The notes under the pieces: model-generated
Databases searched by the model: none
Told to the model about the DNA's origin: nothing
What the model saw: only the letters and a program-made list of their open reading frames with translations
Translations under genes and position numbers: made by a program
Shown: positions 1-9,616 of the stretch, one piece after another
Numbering within the stretch: position 1 is the first letter of the stretch
Layout of the letters: each line of letters begins with the position of its first letter
NCBI RefSeq assembly: GCF_002764115.1
Contig: NZ_CP017940.1
Location: forward strand, 2,950,501 to 3,014,500
Length of the DNA stretch: 64,000 bases
DNA from: Phyllobacterium zundukense
Lineage (GTDB): Bacteria > Pseudomonadota > Alphaproteobacteria > Rhizobiales > Rhizobiaceae
Direction: 5' to 3'

Positions 1-1
1 C

Positions 2-457
2 AAACAGATCGAATACTATCACGCAGACCGCATGAACTATGCGGTGATCGGCACGCCGAACCTCCTCGAATATGATCAAGGGTTCTTTGTGAAGAATGGC
101 GATGGCGCGGCCGACCTGAAACCGATCGCCCATCTATACAAGTCGCAGGTCTATCAGCTGGCTGCCTATCTTGGCGTTCCCGCCGAAATCCGTGCCCGGC
201 CGCCGACAACCGACACCTACCAGCTGGCGCAGACGCAGGAAGAGTTCTATTTCGCCCTGCCCTACGCCCAAATGGATCAATGTCTCCATGGCCTGAACGA
301 GGGCATTCCAGCGGCCACGGTCGCCCTTGCAGCATCACTGACAGAGGAGCAGGTGCTCAGGGTCTGGCGCGACATCAAGGCGAAACGGAAAGCAACCCGT
401 TATCTCCATCTCGGCCCGCAACTGGTCACGCCTATCGCTGATTTTCACGGCGAGTAG
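2..457 (+). CDS. nadE: NAD(+) synthetase, C-terminal part (cut by window edge)
   Basis: C-terminal 151 residues of an NAD(+) synthetase, which amidates deamido-NAD+ using ATP and an ammonia source in the cytoplasm. The reading frame enters from before the window without a stop, so the real start is not visible. Recognisable family segments are GTPNLLEYDQGFF near the left edge and DLKPIAHLYKSQV, the part of the synthetase fold that lines the substrate pocket. The protein ends in a short tail typical of NadE. The next gene on the same strand begins 28 bases downstream and is a secreted glycosidase, so the pair may be co-transcribed but is not obviously linked in function. Confidence 0.9.
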   Translation, partial: KQIEYYHADRMNYAVIGTPNLLEYDQGFFVKNGDGAADLKPIAHLYKSQVYQLAAYLGVPAEIRARPPTTDTYQLAQTQEEFYFALPYAQMDQCLHGLNEGIPAATVALAASLTEEQVLRVWRDIKAKRKATRYLHLGPQLVTPIADFHGE

Positions 458-485
458 AGCAAGAGCATCGAAGTGGGACCAAGAC

Positions 486-1526
486 ATGGGAAAGCCAAGT
501 AAACGTATTTCCGGTCTTGGCGCGATGGTGACGATCGTGGCGATGCTTCTGTCGCTGCCCGCTGGCGCATCTGAATTCACATGGGGCGTCAATGGTCACC
601 CGCTGGCCTCGTACCATGGGGTGACCGCCGAACAGCAGATCTCCTATCTGAAATCGCTTGGGTTGACCTCGTATCGGGTCGATGTGCAAAAACTCGATGA
701 GCTGGAACGTCTGGATCGCCTGGTCACTGCAGCTGCCGAAAACGGAATTACGATTTTGCCGGTCCTCACGCCGGCGCTTGATCTGAAAGAGACTTCCCTC
801 GAGGAAATTTACGCCAAATCCCGCGCGCTGGCTTTCGTGACCGCATCGCATTTCAAAGACAGGATCAAGGTTTGGGAACTCGGCAACGAGCTTGAAAACT
901 TCGCCATCATCCAGCCGTGCGAAATGCGAGACGATGGCACGCAATATCCTTGCGAATGGGGCCTGGCAGGCGGCCTCTATCCGCTCGACTATTTTGGACC
1001 ACGCTGGGAAAAAGTGCGGACTGTGCTCAATGGCCTCTCAGACGGATTGACGGCAGCGGGCGGAGATTTCCGCAAGGCCATCGGCACTGCTGGCTGGGGT
1101 CATATAGGCGCTTTTCAGCGCATGAAACAGGATAAGGTCGAGTGGGATATTTCCGTCTGGCACTTCTATGGCGAAGATCCGGAATGGGCATTCAAGGCAT
1201 TGGCCGAATTTGGCAAACCGATCTGGATTACGGAATTCAACCACCCAAAAGGCAGCACCGACGGCGAAGACGCTCAGGCGGCCGGCCTGAAGAAGGCAAT
1301 GGAACGCATCCAGGAATTGCGCAAGACATATCCAATAGAGGCAGCGCATATTTATGAATTGATGGATGAGACCTACTGGGCGCCTGATTTCGAGGCCTAC
1401 ATGGGATTGATCCATCTGGAAAGCGACGGCGCCGGCAGCTGGCGCCCGGGAGGGCCGAAACCTGCCTACAATGTCGTGCGGGACATCATTCGCGGCGAGC
1501 GCCCAGCTGGGAGCCAGGGCCAATGA
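486..1526 (+). CDS. secreted glycoside hydrolase-like TIM-barrel protein
   Basis: 346 residues. An N-terminal hydrophobic stretch ending in LPAGAS (about residues 12-29) looks like a signal peptide, so the enzyme is probably periplasmic or extracellular. The body looks like a clan GH-A beta/alpha barrel: WELGNELENF places a candidate acid/base Glu at E135 directly after Asn, and WITEFN places a candidate nucleophile at E250, the usual Asn-Glu plus strand-7 Glu pattern of GH5/GH39-like enzymes. The exact GH family and substrate cannot be told from sequence alone. A Wzy-like polymerase starts 3 bases after the stop, so the likely role is trimming or shaping the polysaccharide made by this locus. 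Confidence 0.75.
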   Translation: MGKPSKRISGLGAMVTIVAMLLSLPAGASEFTWGVNGHPLASYHGVTAEQQISYLKSLGLTSYRVDVQKLDELERLDRLVTAAAENGITILPVLTPALDLKETSLEEIYAKSRALAFVTASHFKDRIKVWELGNELENFAIIQPCEMRDDGTQYPCEWGLAGGLYPLDYFGPRWEKVRTVLNGLSDGLTAAGGDFRKAIGTAGWGHIGAFQRMKQDKVEWDISVWHFYGEDPEWAFKALAEFGKPIWITEFNHPKGSTDGEDAQAAGLKKAMERIQELRKTYPIEAAHIYELMDETYWAPDFEAYMGLIHLESDGAGSWRPGGPKPAYNVVRDIIRGERPAGSQGQ

Positions 1527-1550
1527 TGTGTGGCTTCGCAGGGTGTAAAC

Positions 1551-3011
1551 ATGGCAACTAACGTCTTTGGTGTCCTGGTCGTCCTATTCGGTGTGCTGAT
1601 CCAGTTCATGCATCACAAATATGCGATCTATGGCATGCTTGCCTTGACGCTTTTCGGGGCGGCCGCCGCAGTTACACTGCCAGCGATGGGCGGGGCCTCC
1701 ATTCTGGTTGCCAACGTCTTCATGGTCTTCTTCGCTCTGCGGGTTTTGCGCATAACAGGATTGGCGCCTGCCATCAGCAGCCTGCTTTATCCCAGTACCG
1801 GCTTCTGGCTATTCCTGCTGATCATGTACGGGCTGATAGCGACCTTATTCTTTCCACGGCTGATGGCCGGCATGACCGAGACCATGGTTGTCCAGCGCCT
1901 TCCGGGAGGTTTGAGTCGTATCAGCCTCAATCCCCTGGGCTTTTCCAGTACACACATAACGCAGACGGTCTACGCATTGGGCAGTGTCATGTGTTTTGCG
2001 GCCTCCTTTGCGTTTTTCCGGATGCGCGGTGCCTATCACTACTTTCTCAGTGGCTTCTTCCTGCTTTGCGGGCTGAATGTCATCTTCGCACTGCTGGATC
2101 TTGTTACCTTTGCCACGGGTACGGCCGATCTGCTGGATTTCATCCACACTGCGAATTATTCCTTGATGACCGGTGTGGAGATGGGTGGTCTCAAGCGGAT
2201 CTCTGGCACGTTTCCCGAATCCTCGGCTTTCGCCAGCTTCACCCTGATTCTGTTTGCCATGGCCGCCAGTCTCTATCTCGACAATGTTCGACCTGTTATG
2301 TCGGGATTCTTCGCCTTTGCCTTCCTGGTATTGCTTGCACTGTCGACATCGGGAACAGCCTATGTCGGGCTGGTCATTGTTCTGGCTTTACTGATCCTCC
2401 AGTCCATCGCACCGGTCCTGTATGGCGGGAGAATGCGCAAGCCGCTCTTGATTTACGCCGGCAGTCTGTCAGTGCTCGCCATCCTTCTGCTTGTTGCTGT
2501 TCTTTCACCCGAGTTCGTGGACGCCGTTGCAACCTTTTTCGATGAAAGCCTGTTCGGAAAGCTGTCGAGCGACTCCGGCCGGGAACGCGGACACTGGAAC
2601 GAAGTAGCATGGAGCAACTTCATTGACAGTTTTGGCCTGGGGGTAGGAATCGGCGGCGCACGCGCCTCAAGCTATGTCTTCGTCCTGCTCTCGAATGTCG
2701 GTCTCCCCGGCGCGATGTGTTTCGCCCTGTTTGTGCTGTCCACCCTTTTCCGGCGAAACGTCGTCCAAGCCAGCTCGGAGAATCGGCACATTGTCCGCGC
2801 CATTCGGTGCGGGATGACCGCCAGCCTGGTCGCCGCTCTGCTGGTCGCAACGGTCTTCGACATGGGAATGCTGTTTTATGTGCTTGCAGGGGCTGCGGCG
2901 GTTGCGGTCTTCCCATCCACGCGCCGTGCAAAAGTGCAAGCGACATCAAAAAGCGGACGTACCGGCGCGGCTCAAGAGCCGCTGCGGCACGCCCGCCGTC
3001 TCATCGGGTAA
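1551..3011 (+). CDS. O-antigen ligase/polymerase (Wzy)-like membrane protein
   Basis: About 486 residues with some ten or more hydrophobic segments spread along the whole length and a long loop around residues 110-150. This is the layout of Wzy polymerases and WaaL ligases, which join undecaprenyl-linked repeat units in the periplasm. A conserved-looking loop near the C-terminal third contains SDSGRERGHWNEVAWSNF; Arg/His-rich periplasmic loops of this kind are typical of the family. I chose the ATG at 1551; an in-frame GTG at 1530, four bases after the preceding stop, would add seven residues. The family diverges strongly, so the polymerase-versus-ligase choice is open. It forms an operon with the upstream glycosidase. 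Confidence 0.7.
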   Translation: MATNVFGVLVVLFGVLIQFMHHKYAIYGMLALTLFGAAAAVTLPAMGGASILVANVFMVFFALRVLRITGLAPAISSLLYPSTGFWLFLLIMYGLIATLFFPRLMAGMTETMVVQRLPGGLSRISLNPLGFSSTHITQTVYALGSVMCFAASFAFFRMRGAYHYFLSGFFLLCGLNVIFALLDLVTFATGTADLLDFIHTANYSLMTGVEMGGLKRISGTFPESSAFASFTLILFAMAASLYLDNVRPVMSGFFAFAFLVLLALSTSGTAYVGLVIVLALLILQSIAPVLYGGRMRKPLLIYAGSLSVLAILLLVAVLSPEFVDAVATFFDESLFGKLSSDSGRERGHWNEVAWSNFIDSFGLGVGIGGARASSYVFVLLSNVGLPGAMCFALFVLSTLFRRNVVQASSENRHIVRAIRCGMTASLVAALLVATVFDMGMLFYVLAGAAAVAVFPSTRRAKVQATSKSGRTGAAQEPLRHARRLIG

Positions 3012-3028
3012 TCGCAACCCTCTGCTTC

Positions 3029-4366
3029 TCAATGTTCCCTGAAAGCCCGTGACATGCTGTCGACAACGGGCTTGGCCAGATATTCGAAGAATGTACGTTC
3101 ATGGGTCTGGATCAGAATATCGGCCGGCATACCCGGTGTCGGTGTAAAGCCGTGAATGCGCGCGAGTTGATCAGCAGGAATGCTGATACGGGCAAGGTAA
3201 ATCTCCTGCTTCACATTGCTCGTGGTATCCGTCATCGCGTCAGCTGAGACGTAATCGACGCGGCCATTGACAACCGGCGTGGTCCGCTGATTGAGGGCGC
3301 TCAAGCGTACATGTGCTTCCTGCCCTTGCTTCACTTCATCAATCTGCATGCGCGGTATCTGCGCCTCAATGATCAGGGGAACACCAGTCGGCAGGATTTC
3401 GATAATCGGCTTGCCGCTTTCGATAACACCGCCAGCCGTATGATAGTGCATTCTGACGATTGTACCGGAAACAGGTGCCTTCACCACCGTGCGGGTGAGG
3501 ACATTGTCCGTCTGCCGCGTTTGCTCGCGTACCGTGTCAAGTTCCGCCTCGGCACTCTGGATCTCATCGAGCGCTGCCTGCTTTTCGGTATCCTTGGTCT
3601 GAATCATCTCTTTCTGGAACTTTTCAATCTGGGCATTCACTTCCATGATTTCAGCGTCGAGCCGCGCTATCGTTCCTTCACCGTCAGCAACGGCGCGCTC
3701 CAGGACACTGACTTCCGAGCGGGCCATCAGACCCTTTTTGAACAGGGAATACTTCGCCTGGTATTCATTTTTCAACAAGCCAACCTGCGTCCGGGTTGCC
3801 GCAATCTGGGCATTGCGTCCTACGCGGCGAAACTCCAGCGCTGAGATGTTGCGCTGCATCATCTGTATTTCGTTGGCATATTTGGCATGAGCCGCATCAA
3901 AATTGTCGCTCTGGCTCTCGTTAACGGCGCGTATTTCGGGATTGCCGAGGTTCTCCATGATAATCTTTGGCGGCTGATAGCGATCCTCGCCGCGGACGAC
4001 CGCATGAAGCCGTGCAAGTATCGCTTCAAGGCGCGCCTGCCGCAAAAACAATTGCTGCGAGTTTGCACGCGCAGATGTCTCGTCAAGGCGAACCAGTTCG
4101 TCACCCTCCGTAACGCGATCACCCTCACGAACCAGAAGTTCCTTGATAATGCCGCCTTCAAGATGCTGAACGACCTTGTTTTTGCCGGTCGCAACGAAGC
4201 TGCCAGGGGCGATAACGGCGGCGGCAAGCGGCGCGGTTGCTGCCCAGGTTCCAAACCCGCCAAAGCAGACGATAATCATCAATGCGCCGAACTTGGTGTA
4301 AGGCTTGATTGATCGTGGAACGCCGTCATACCATTCCAGATCATTTACTGCACTTGTTGCGGCCAT
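3029..4366 (-). CDS. type I secretion periplasmic adaptor (HlyD/PrtE/PrsE family)
   Basis: 445 residues. One N-terminal membrane anchor (about residues 27-48) is followed by a lipoyl-like half (VVQHLEGGIIKEL), a long alpha-helical hairpin region, and the second half with VVKAPVSGTIVRM, the standard order for membrane fusion proteins of type I secretion. The protein links the inner-membrane ABC exporter to an outer-membrane TolC-type channel, which is not present in this window. I start at 4366, where GGGAGG lies seven bases upstream; an ATG five codons earlier has no such site. It lies 25 bases after the ABC exporter gene and is the last gene of the secretion operon. Confidence 0.9.
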   Translation of the reverse strand: MAATSAVNDLEWYDGVPRSIKPYTKFGALMIIVCFGGFGTWAATAPLAAAVIAPGSFVATGKNKVVQHLEGGIIKELLVREGDRVTEGDELVRLDETSARANSQQLFLRQARLEAILARLHAVVRGEDRYQPPKIIMENLGNPEIRAVNESQSDNFDAAHAKYANEIQMMQRNISALEFRRVGRNAQIAATRTQVGLLKNEYQAKYSLFKKGLMARSEVSVLERAVADGEGTIARLDAEIMEVNAQIEKFQKEMIQTKDTEKQAALDEIQSAEAELDTVREQTRQTDNVLTRTVVKAPVSGTIVRMHYHTAGGVIESGKPIIEILPTGVPLIIEAQIPRMQIDEVKQGQEAHVRLSALNQRTTPVVNGRVDYVSADAMTDTTSNVKQEIYLARISIPADQLARIHGFTPTPGMPADILIQTHERTFFEYLAKPVVDSMSRAFREH

Positions 4367-4391
4367 TCTCGTGCCTCCCATTCAATTCTTT

Positions 4392-6548
4392 TTATTCGGC
4401 GGCACTGATGCTCGGAACCGAACCTGCCTGTTTGTTTTTCTTCGAGAGTGCTTCCATAACTGTTGCCCGCGTACCGAACATCGTGACGCTGCCATTGCTC
4501 AACACCATGATCTTGTCGACACAGTTGAGGAGTGCTGGACGTTGCGTGATCGTCACTACGGTAATCTTGTGTTTCTTGGCATGGAACAACGCCTTGGTCA
4601 GAGCAGCATCGCCTTGCGAGTCAAGGTTCGAATTCGGCTCATCCAGTACGACGAGTTTTGGATTTCCGAAAAATGCGCGGGCAAGCGCTATTCGCTGTTT
4701 CTGTCCACCCGAGAGCGGCGCGCCGTCTGCCGCAACCATCGTCTCATAGCCTTGGGCAAACGTCGAAATCAGCTCATGGACATCCGCAAGCATCGCAGCA
4801 TCAAAGATCGATTGATCGCTGGCATCTTCGCGCATGCGGGCGATATTGGCCTTGATGGTACCCGGAAACAGCTGCACATCCTGCGGCAGGTAACCAATGT
4901 TCTCACCGAACTGCCGCTGATCCCAGTTCCGCAGGTCCATCAGGTCGAGCCTGACATTTCCCGATGTAGGCAGGATGGATCCGACCAGCATCTTGCCGAG
5001 AGTGGTCTTGCCCGCGCCGGAATTGCCGATAATGGCCATCGATTCTCCGGGCATCAACGTGAATGAAATGCCGTTCAGAATGACCTTCTTGTTGGGAGGC
5101 GGAACGTAGAGAATTCTTTCGACATCGAGGCGGCCCTGCGGATCCGGCAATCTGAGCCGGTCAAAATTCAGTGGTGAATTTTGCAGGAGACTGCGAATCC
5201 GGCCGAAAGCCGAACGGAATTGTATGAAACTGTTCCAGCCTTCGATTGCGCCTTCGATAGGCGCCAATGCACGGCCGGCGATAATGGATGCAGCAATAAC
5301 CATGCCGCCAGTCATTTGCCCGTCGATGGCCAGATGGGCACCCCATCCCAGCATTGCTACTTGTGTCAGCAATCGGGAACATTTGGAAATGGTAGCAAAG
5401 ACGATGTTGCGGTCCTGTGCCTTGACCTGCGACCGGAGTGAGCCGGCCATATCCCGGCCCCAGATGCGCACTGCTTCGGGGATCATCGCCAGCGCATTGA
5501 TAATCTGCGAGTTTCTCGACATGGAGTCGAGATGCAGCATGGCACGGCTTTGAAAATTGGTCGCATCGGCGAAAGACGCCGCTGTAGCGCGCTGGTTCAT
5601 AAAGGCAATAATCAGCAGAAGCAGCGCGGAAACAACGACGATATAACCGAGATGCGGATGAACAAGGAAGACCGCGACTACGAACAGCGGCGCGATTGGG
5701 GCGTCAAAGAACGACAGCAACGTCCCGGAGGTCAGGAACGACCGCAATTGCTGCAGATCGCCGAGAACCTGATAGTCCTTGCCGTTGCCTTGAAGGGATG
5801 CACGCGCTGCAGCACTCAAAATGGGCGCACCCAACTGGACAGCGACCTCGACCGCCGTACGCATCAAGATGAAGCGCCGTATGGCGTCAAGTATAACCTG
5901 GATTATAACCGCGCCTACGATGACGACTGTCAGCATGACCAGCGTATCCGCGGAGCGACTGGTGAGGACGCGGTCGGATATCTGGAAAAGATAAATGGGA
6001 ATGGCAAGAACCAGGATATTCAGGAATATCGTGAACCCCATCGCGATAATGAGGTTCCTGCGCACAGCGTTAACACCGTTCTGGAAACTCTGGCTGAAAC
6101 TGATCGTCGTGGCTCGTTTATGAAAACTGCCGCCCCCATTCCCGCCATTGCCAACGATATTATTGCCGTTTCCCGAGCCATTTCCGCCGGAACTGACGCG
6201 GGATTGCACGGGACCGCGGTCCCCTTCGATGATCTTGCCGACCTCCACGCTCGCCGGAATGGCAGATGTCAGTTGCTCAGAATTTGGTGCTGTTTCGGCA
6301 ACGGGTACGTCGTCGACTTCGGTGATTGGCTCGTTTGGTACCTCATCCACCTGCTGTGGCAAAGCATCCACAATCTCAGAGCCGGCCCGTCCCTCGGATT
6401 CAGTTTCCTCGCGGGAAATTTTTGAAATCGTGCTTTCCATCTCCGCGAGCAATTCATCCAATTGAATTCGCTCGTTTTCGCGGCCCGCCATGGCCCGCCG
6501 CGAGTTCTGGGAAATGACTCGCAAGTCGGCCTGTTCATCATATTTCAT
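4392..6548 (-). CDS. type I secretion ABC exporter (PrtD/PrsD-like) with long N-terminal extension
   Basis: 718 residues from the ATG at 6548, which has a GAGGAG site upstream; a longer frame would overlap the preceding gene. Residues 1 to about 170 are an acidic, low-complexity extension ending in a Gly/Asn-rich linker (GNGSGNGNN and GNGGNGGG). Then comes a six-helix membrane domain and an ATPase domain with Walker A GNSGAGKTT near residue 510, signature LSGGQKQ near 610 and Walker B VVLDEP near 635. PrtD-type exporters usually have about 570-590 residues, so the extension is extra; it has no C39 peptidase Cys motif. It probably exports the two repetitive proteins encoded just upstream. Confidence 0.9.
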   Translation of the reverse strand: MKYDEQADLRVISQNSRRAMAGRENERIQLDELLAEMESTISKISREETESEGRAGSEIVDALPQQVDEVPNEPITEVDDVPVAETAPNSEQLTSAIPASVEVGKIIEGDRGPVQSRVSSGGNGSGNGNNIVGNGGNGGGSFHKRATTISFSQSFQNGVNAVRRNLIIAMGFTIFLNILVLAIPIYLFQISDRVLTSRSADTLVMLTVVIVGAVIIQVILDAIRRFILMRTAVEVAVQLGAPILSAAARASLQGNGKDYQVLGDLQQLRSFLTSGTLLSFFDAPIAPLFVVAVFLVHPHLGYIVVVSALLLLIIAFMNQRATAASFADATNFQSRAMLHLDSMSRNSQIINALAMIPEAVRIWGRDMAGSLRSQVKAQDRNIVFATISKCSRLLTQVAMLGWGAHLAIDGQMTGGMVIAASIIAGRALAPIEGAIEGWNSFIQFRSAFGRIRSLLQNSPLNFDRLRLPDPQGRLDVERILYVPPPNKKVILNGISFTLMPGESMAIIGNSGAGKTTLGKMLVGSILPTSGNVRLDLMDLRNWDQRQFGENIGYLPQDVQLFPGTIKANIARMREDASDQSIFDAAMLADVHELISTFAQGYETMVAADGAPLSGGQKQRIALARAFFGNPKLVVLDEPNSNLDSQGDAALTKALFHAKKHKITVVTITQRPALLNCVDKIMVLSNGSVTMFGTRATVMEALSKKNKQAGSVPSISAAE

Positions 6549-6580
6549 GATTCTCGCGCTCCTCGCGCGTTCTTCTTTTT

Positions 6581-8611
6581 CTATGCGAGAACTGTCTGCA
6601 TGACGTCGACGGACTGGCACGTATCCGGAACGTGGACGGCCGGAGCGTGATCATCGCTGCATGATGAATCTGCTTCGTTGTCGAGGAATGCCACGACTTC
6701 GATGGCCAGTTGCTGGCTCTGGCCGGCTCCCGGATCAGATGCCGGTTGAGCACAGATAATGTCGGCCTGGATCAGAATTGCATCGGAATAGACGCCGCCA
6801 CCGACATAGGAAGTCCCGCCGCCACCCGTATCGTTGTCAACGATCGAAGCAATGTTGATCAAGGCATTCGAACCGGTGCTGATATCCCAGACCGTTTCCG
6901 ACGATGCGGTCAAAAGCGCATCCTCATAATGTGCGACATAGTCCGCATCGCCGAGGATGTTGGTCTGTTCGATATAGTTCACGTCGTAGACGTTGCCGGA
7001 GATGTAAAGCACCCTCAGACCTGCAATTCCCTGCAGGGCCTGATCGCCATGAAAACCATCAGGCATGCTGTAGCTACCGTTTGAGAGCCCGCTCATGGCC
7101 TCAAGGTAATGTTCGGGAAGCCCCGTGACCCAATTGGCCGTGTCTCCACTTTGAATACTGGCCGAATTCCACAGCAGATTGTCGCTCGTCGACAATTCAC
7201 CGTCATATTCGCCGGCCGCACCGCCCGTGGTGAACGTATCATTGTCAAACAGGATATTCGTCTGGAAGATGAAGTTGCCGTTGTACATACTTCCCCCGAT
7301 CATGACCAGATCGTAGGAATTGCAAAGTTCCACAAACGACGCCGAATTCAGCAGCATATTCCCGCCCGTCACGATCGTGGTGTAGGAGCCGGTGGCTGAA
7401 AGGACATGTGCGTCGTTGTCTGAGAGGAAACTGTACTGCGAGACCCAGTTCATCTGGATCAGATCGCCGTTGACAACCGTGATCTGCCAGTTTTGCGGAA
7501 ATACCGGCGCATCGTCGGACGGGCCATCCTGCTGGCCATGATCCGCCTGCTGCAGGAAGCTGGCGATATTCATTGCGTTGGTTGACGGCTGGCATCCTGC
7601 CTGTTGGCCTGAAAACCCGTTCTGGAATGTATCATTATCGCTGTATGCGTTGGTCTGAACGATCGCATCGATATTATAATAATTGCCGGTAACGGCAAAA
7701 TGCGCGCCAACGGAGCCGAGGCTGTTCAAAAAGACCTCGTTCACCAGCAGATTGCAGCCGGCCTGGACCTCGACGGAACCGACGATCTCGGTGCCATTGA
7801 TGACCACGGATTTGGTCGATGTCACGACCGCCGGTGAGCTGTCGTCGTCCGTCTGCTTTAATTGTTCTGGCAGATAGTCATCGAGCTTTGGCGCTTCGGA
7901 ACTCTCGTCACCATTGACATAAAGGCCTGCCGGAGCAGTGACGACGGTCACACCGGGTGTACTTGCGAGCGGGCCTTCTGCTGCTGCCTGGATGTTCGCC
8001 GTTTGATTGGCGAAGAATTGCGCCATTTCCGCGCCGGACCCAGGTATGCTGTCCTGGGTAAATGGCTCCGAAATCGAAAGGGCGCTCGTCGTCAGGGTGC
8101 CGAAAGCCGCTTCGTCGACAAAATCCACGTTCACGGGTGCATGATTGCCCATGATGACGACATCGTTGTCTTCCATATGATTGATCTGCTGGACGGCAAC
8201 TGACGTCGTTCCGGGCGCTGGTCCGAAATGCGGGGTCAGTTCGCCTGACCTTTCGCCCGCATGCGAGTCGCTGGAACCAGACGTCTGCAATTTCGGCGCC
8301 TGGTGGTGGTGTATTCTCATACCCGCGATGTGGACCTCGATGGGATCGATATCCACCCATGGCATCATCACTTCCCCAACAGGGGACCAAGGTGTCGGGA
8401 TATAGTCTAAATTGGGCTGAAATGATCCAAGATCGAGTCGCTGGCTCGGATCCGTTTGAATTGTCAGGATGTCGTTGAGATGGGGATCTTTGTCCGGCGT
8501 TGCATTGAACTCACGGTACTCGACCCGCGCTCTCGCTGCCTCGATTGATGTATGAAAATAACCCACGAAGTGCGCAATGGATTCTGAAATCTGATCACCA
8601 AATCCGAGCAT
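6581..8611 (-). CDS. large repetitive probable type I-secreted protein
   Basis: 676 residues, very acidic and poor in Lys/Arg, with no N-terminal signal peptide, as expected of type I substrates. The C-terminal two thirds contain about four and a half degenerate repeats of roughly 80 residues. Each has a Gly-x-x-Tyr strand, then Ile-x-x-Gln-Thr-Asn, then Asp-x-Asp, and later an Asn-x-Leu-x-Asn-x-Ala-Ser-Ile segment; examples are YIEQTNILGDADYV and FIFQTNILFDNDTF. This suggests a stacked beta-solenoid. The start at 8611 follows a GGGGAG site. It lies 32 bases upstream of the ABC exporter. Classic GGxGxD RTX nonapeptides are absent. I do not know a named family for it; surface or matrix adhesin is an inference. 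Confidence 0.65.
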   Translation of the reverse strand: MLGFGDQISESIAHFVGYFHTSIEAARARVEYREFNATPDKDPHLNDILTIQTDPSQRLDLGSFQPNLDYIPTPWSPVGEVMMPWVDIDPIEVHIAGMRIHHHQAPKLQTSGSSDSHAGERSGELTPHFGPAPGTTSVAVQQINHMEDNDVVIMGNHAPVNVDFVDEAAFGTLTTSALSISEPFTQDSIPGSGAEMAQFFANQTANIQAAAEGPLASTPGVTVVTAPAGLYVNGDESSEAPKLDDYLPEQLKQTDDDSSPAVVTSTKSVVINGTEIVGSVEVQAGCNLLVNEVFLNSLGSVGAHFAVTGNYYNIDAIVQTNAYSDNDTFQNGFSGQQAGCQPSTNAMNIASFLQQADHGQQDGPSDDAPVFPQNWQITVVNGDLIQMNWVSQYSFLSDNDAHVLSATGSYTTIVTGGNMLLNSASFVELCNSYDLVMIGGSMYNGNFIFQTNILFDNDTFTTGGAAGEYDGELSTSDNLLWNSASIQSGDTANWVTGLPEHYLEAMSGLSNGSYSMPDGFHGDQALQGIAGLRVLYISGNVYDVNYIEQTNILGDADYVAHYEDALLTASSETVWDISTGSNALINIASIVDNDTGGGGTSYVGGGVYSDAILIQADIICAQPASDPGAGQSQQLAIEVVAFLDNEADSSCSDDHAPAVHVPDTCQSVDVMQTVLA

Positions 8612-8722
8612 GTCGATGACTCCCCTATTCCCGCGGTGACCTGCAAGCCCGTCGACAAGCGGTCTGCGCAAATGTTGCGCAGACCATTGTCAAAAACAGG
8701 CAGGTTCGCCTGGTTGTTGTTC

Positions 8723-9616
8723 TTATGATAGGTCGTCGCCAGTATTGGTCTCGATTGTGCCAGAGTTGAACTCGACATTGTTCTGCAGGAGATTTGCACC
8801 CTGAACGATTGTCTGGTTGAAAGCCTCAGCTGACTGGCTAATGGAAGCGTTTGCCGCGCTGGAGCCGATCACATCGTGACCTGCTTCAACACCGCCGTCG
8901 GAACCCTTGCCACCACCATGGCCGCCAAAGAAGCTGCTCTCCATGCCGCCCCATCCGCCGCCGCTGCCACTGTCAATGCCGTCGCCAGAATGTGCAGTGC
9001 CGCCGGTTGCACTCAGTGATACGCTGCCCGAATTGGCCTGGCTGATCTGGGAAGCCTGATCGTTATCGACAAGATCGAGAACCTGGTTAACAGCAAAGTT
9101 GGTGCCGCTGCCGGCAAAACTAACCGCGAAATTAACGTCATTGCCCGGATTGTAATCGATGTCGCCACCGGCGACGAAGATGTTGTCGAACGTATTGCCG
9201 TACAGATCAAGATCGGCAAAGTCATCGTCAGTAGGCAGATAGCCTTCAAGATCCACACCTACGTCGACATTGACGCAGACGTCAGTACTGTTCTCATTGA
9301 CATTGAGATTGCCGTTGAAGTTGCCGTTGGCATTGAGGTTGCCGTTGGCATTCAGATTGCCATTGCCGTTGCCATTGAGATTGCCGTTGCCATTCCAGTT
9401 CTCTGAGCTGGAATACTGATCCTGGCTCTGACCCTGGTCTTGTCCCTGACCCTGGCCTTGTCCCTGACCCTGACCTTGTCCCTGACCTTGAAGCTCTAGC
9501 TGTCCCTGACCCTGGGCTTGCAACTGAAGAGCCAGTGCAGCAGCTGTCGCAGACGCATCCGCTTCAGCTGAAGAATCGGTTGGATAAAAATTGTATTGAT
9601 TGTTCTTGCTAGACAT
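8723..9616 (-). CDS. Gln/Gly- and Asn/Gly-repeat protein, candidate type I-secreted matrix protein
   Basis: 297 residues. The start at 9616 is set by GGAGGAAT upstream. After a short Ala/Gln segment come a Gln-Gly dipeptide tract (about ten repeats, near residues 36-65) and then an Asn-Gly/Asn-Leu/Asn-Ala alternating tract (about 75-110). A more ordinary acidic half follows and ends in a Gln/Asn-rich segment (NQTIVQGANLLQNNVEFN) that resembles the repeat unit of the next gene's product. No signal peptide or membrane segment is visible. The alternating polar tracts are prion- or amyloid-like in composition. It is the first gene of the secretion operon, so it is probably exported by it. Function is unknown to me. 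Confidence 0.6.
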   Translation of the reverse strand: MSSKNNQYNFYPTDSSAEADASATAAALALQLQAQGQGQLELQGQGQGQGQGQGQGQGQDQGQSQDQYSSSENWNGNGNLNGNGNGNLNANGNLNANGNFNGNLNVNENSTDVCVNVDVGVDLEGYLPTDDDFADLDLYGNTFDNIFVAGGDIDYNPGNDVNFAVSFAGSGTNFAVNQVLDLVDNDQASQISQANSGSVSLSATGGTAHSGDGIDSGSGGGWGGMESSFFGGHGGGKGSDGGVEAGHDVIGSSAANASISQSAEAFNQTIVQGANLLQNNVEFNSGTIETNTGDDLS

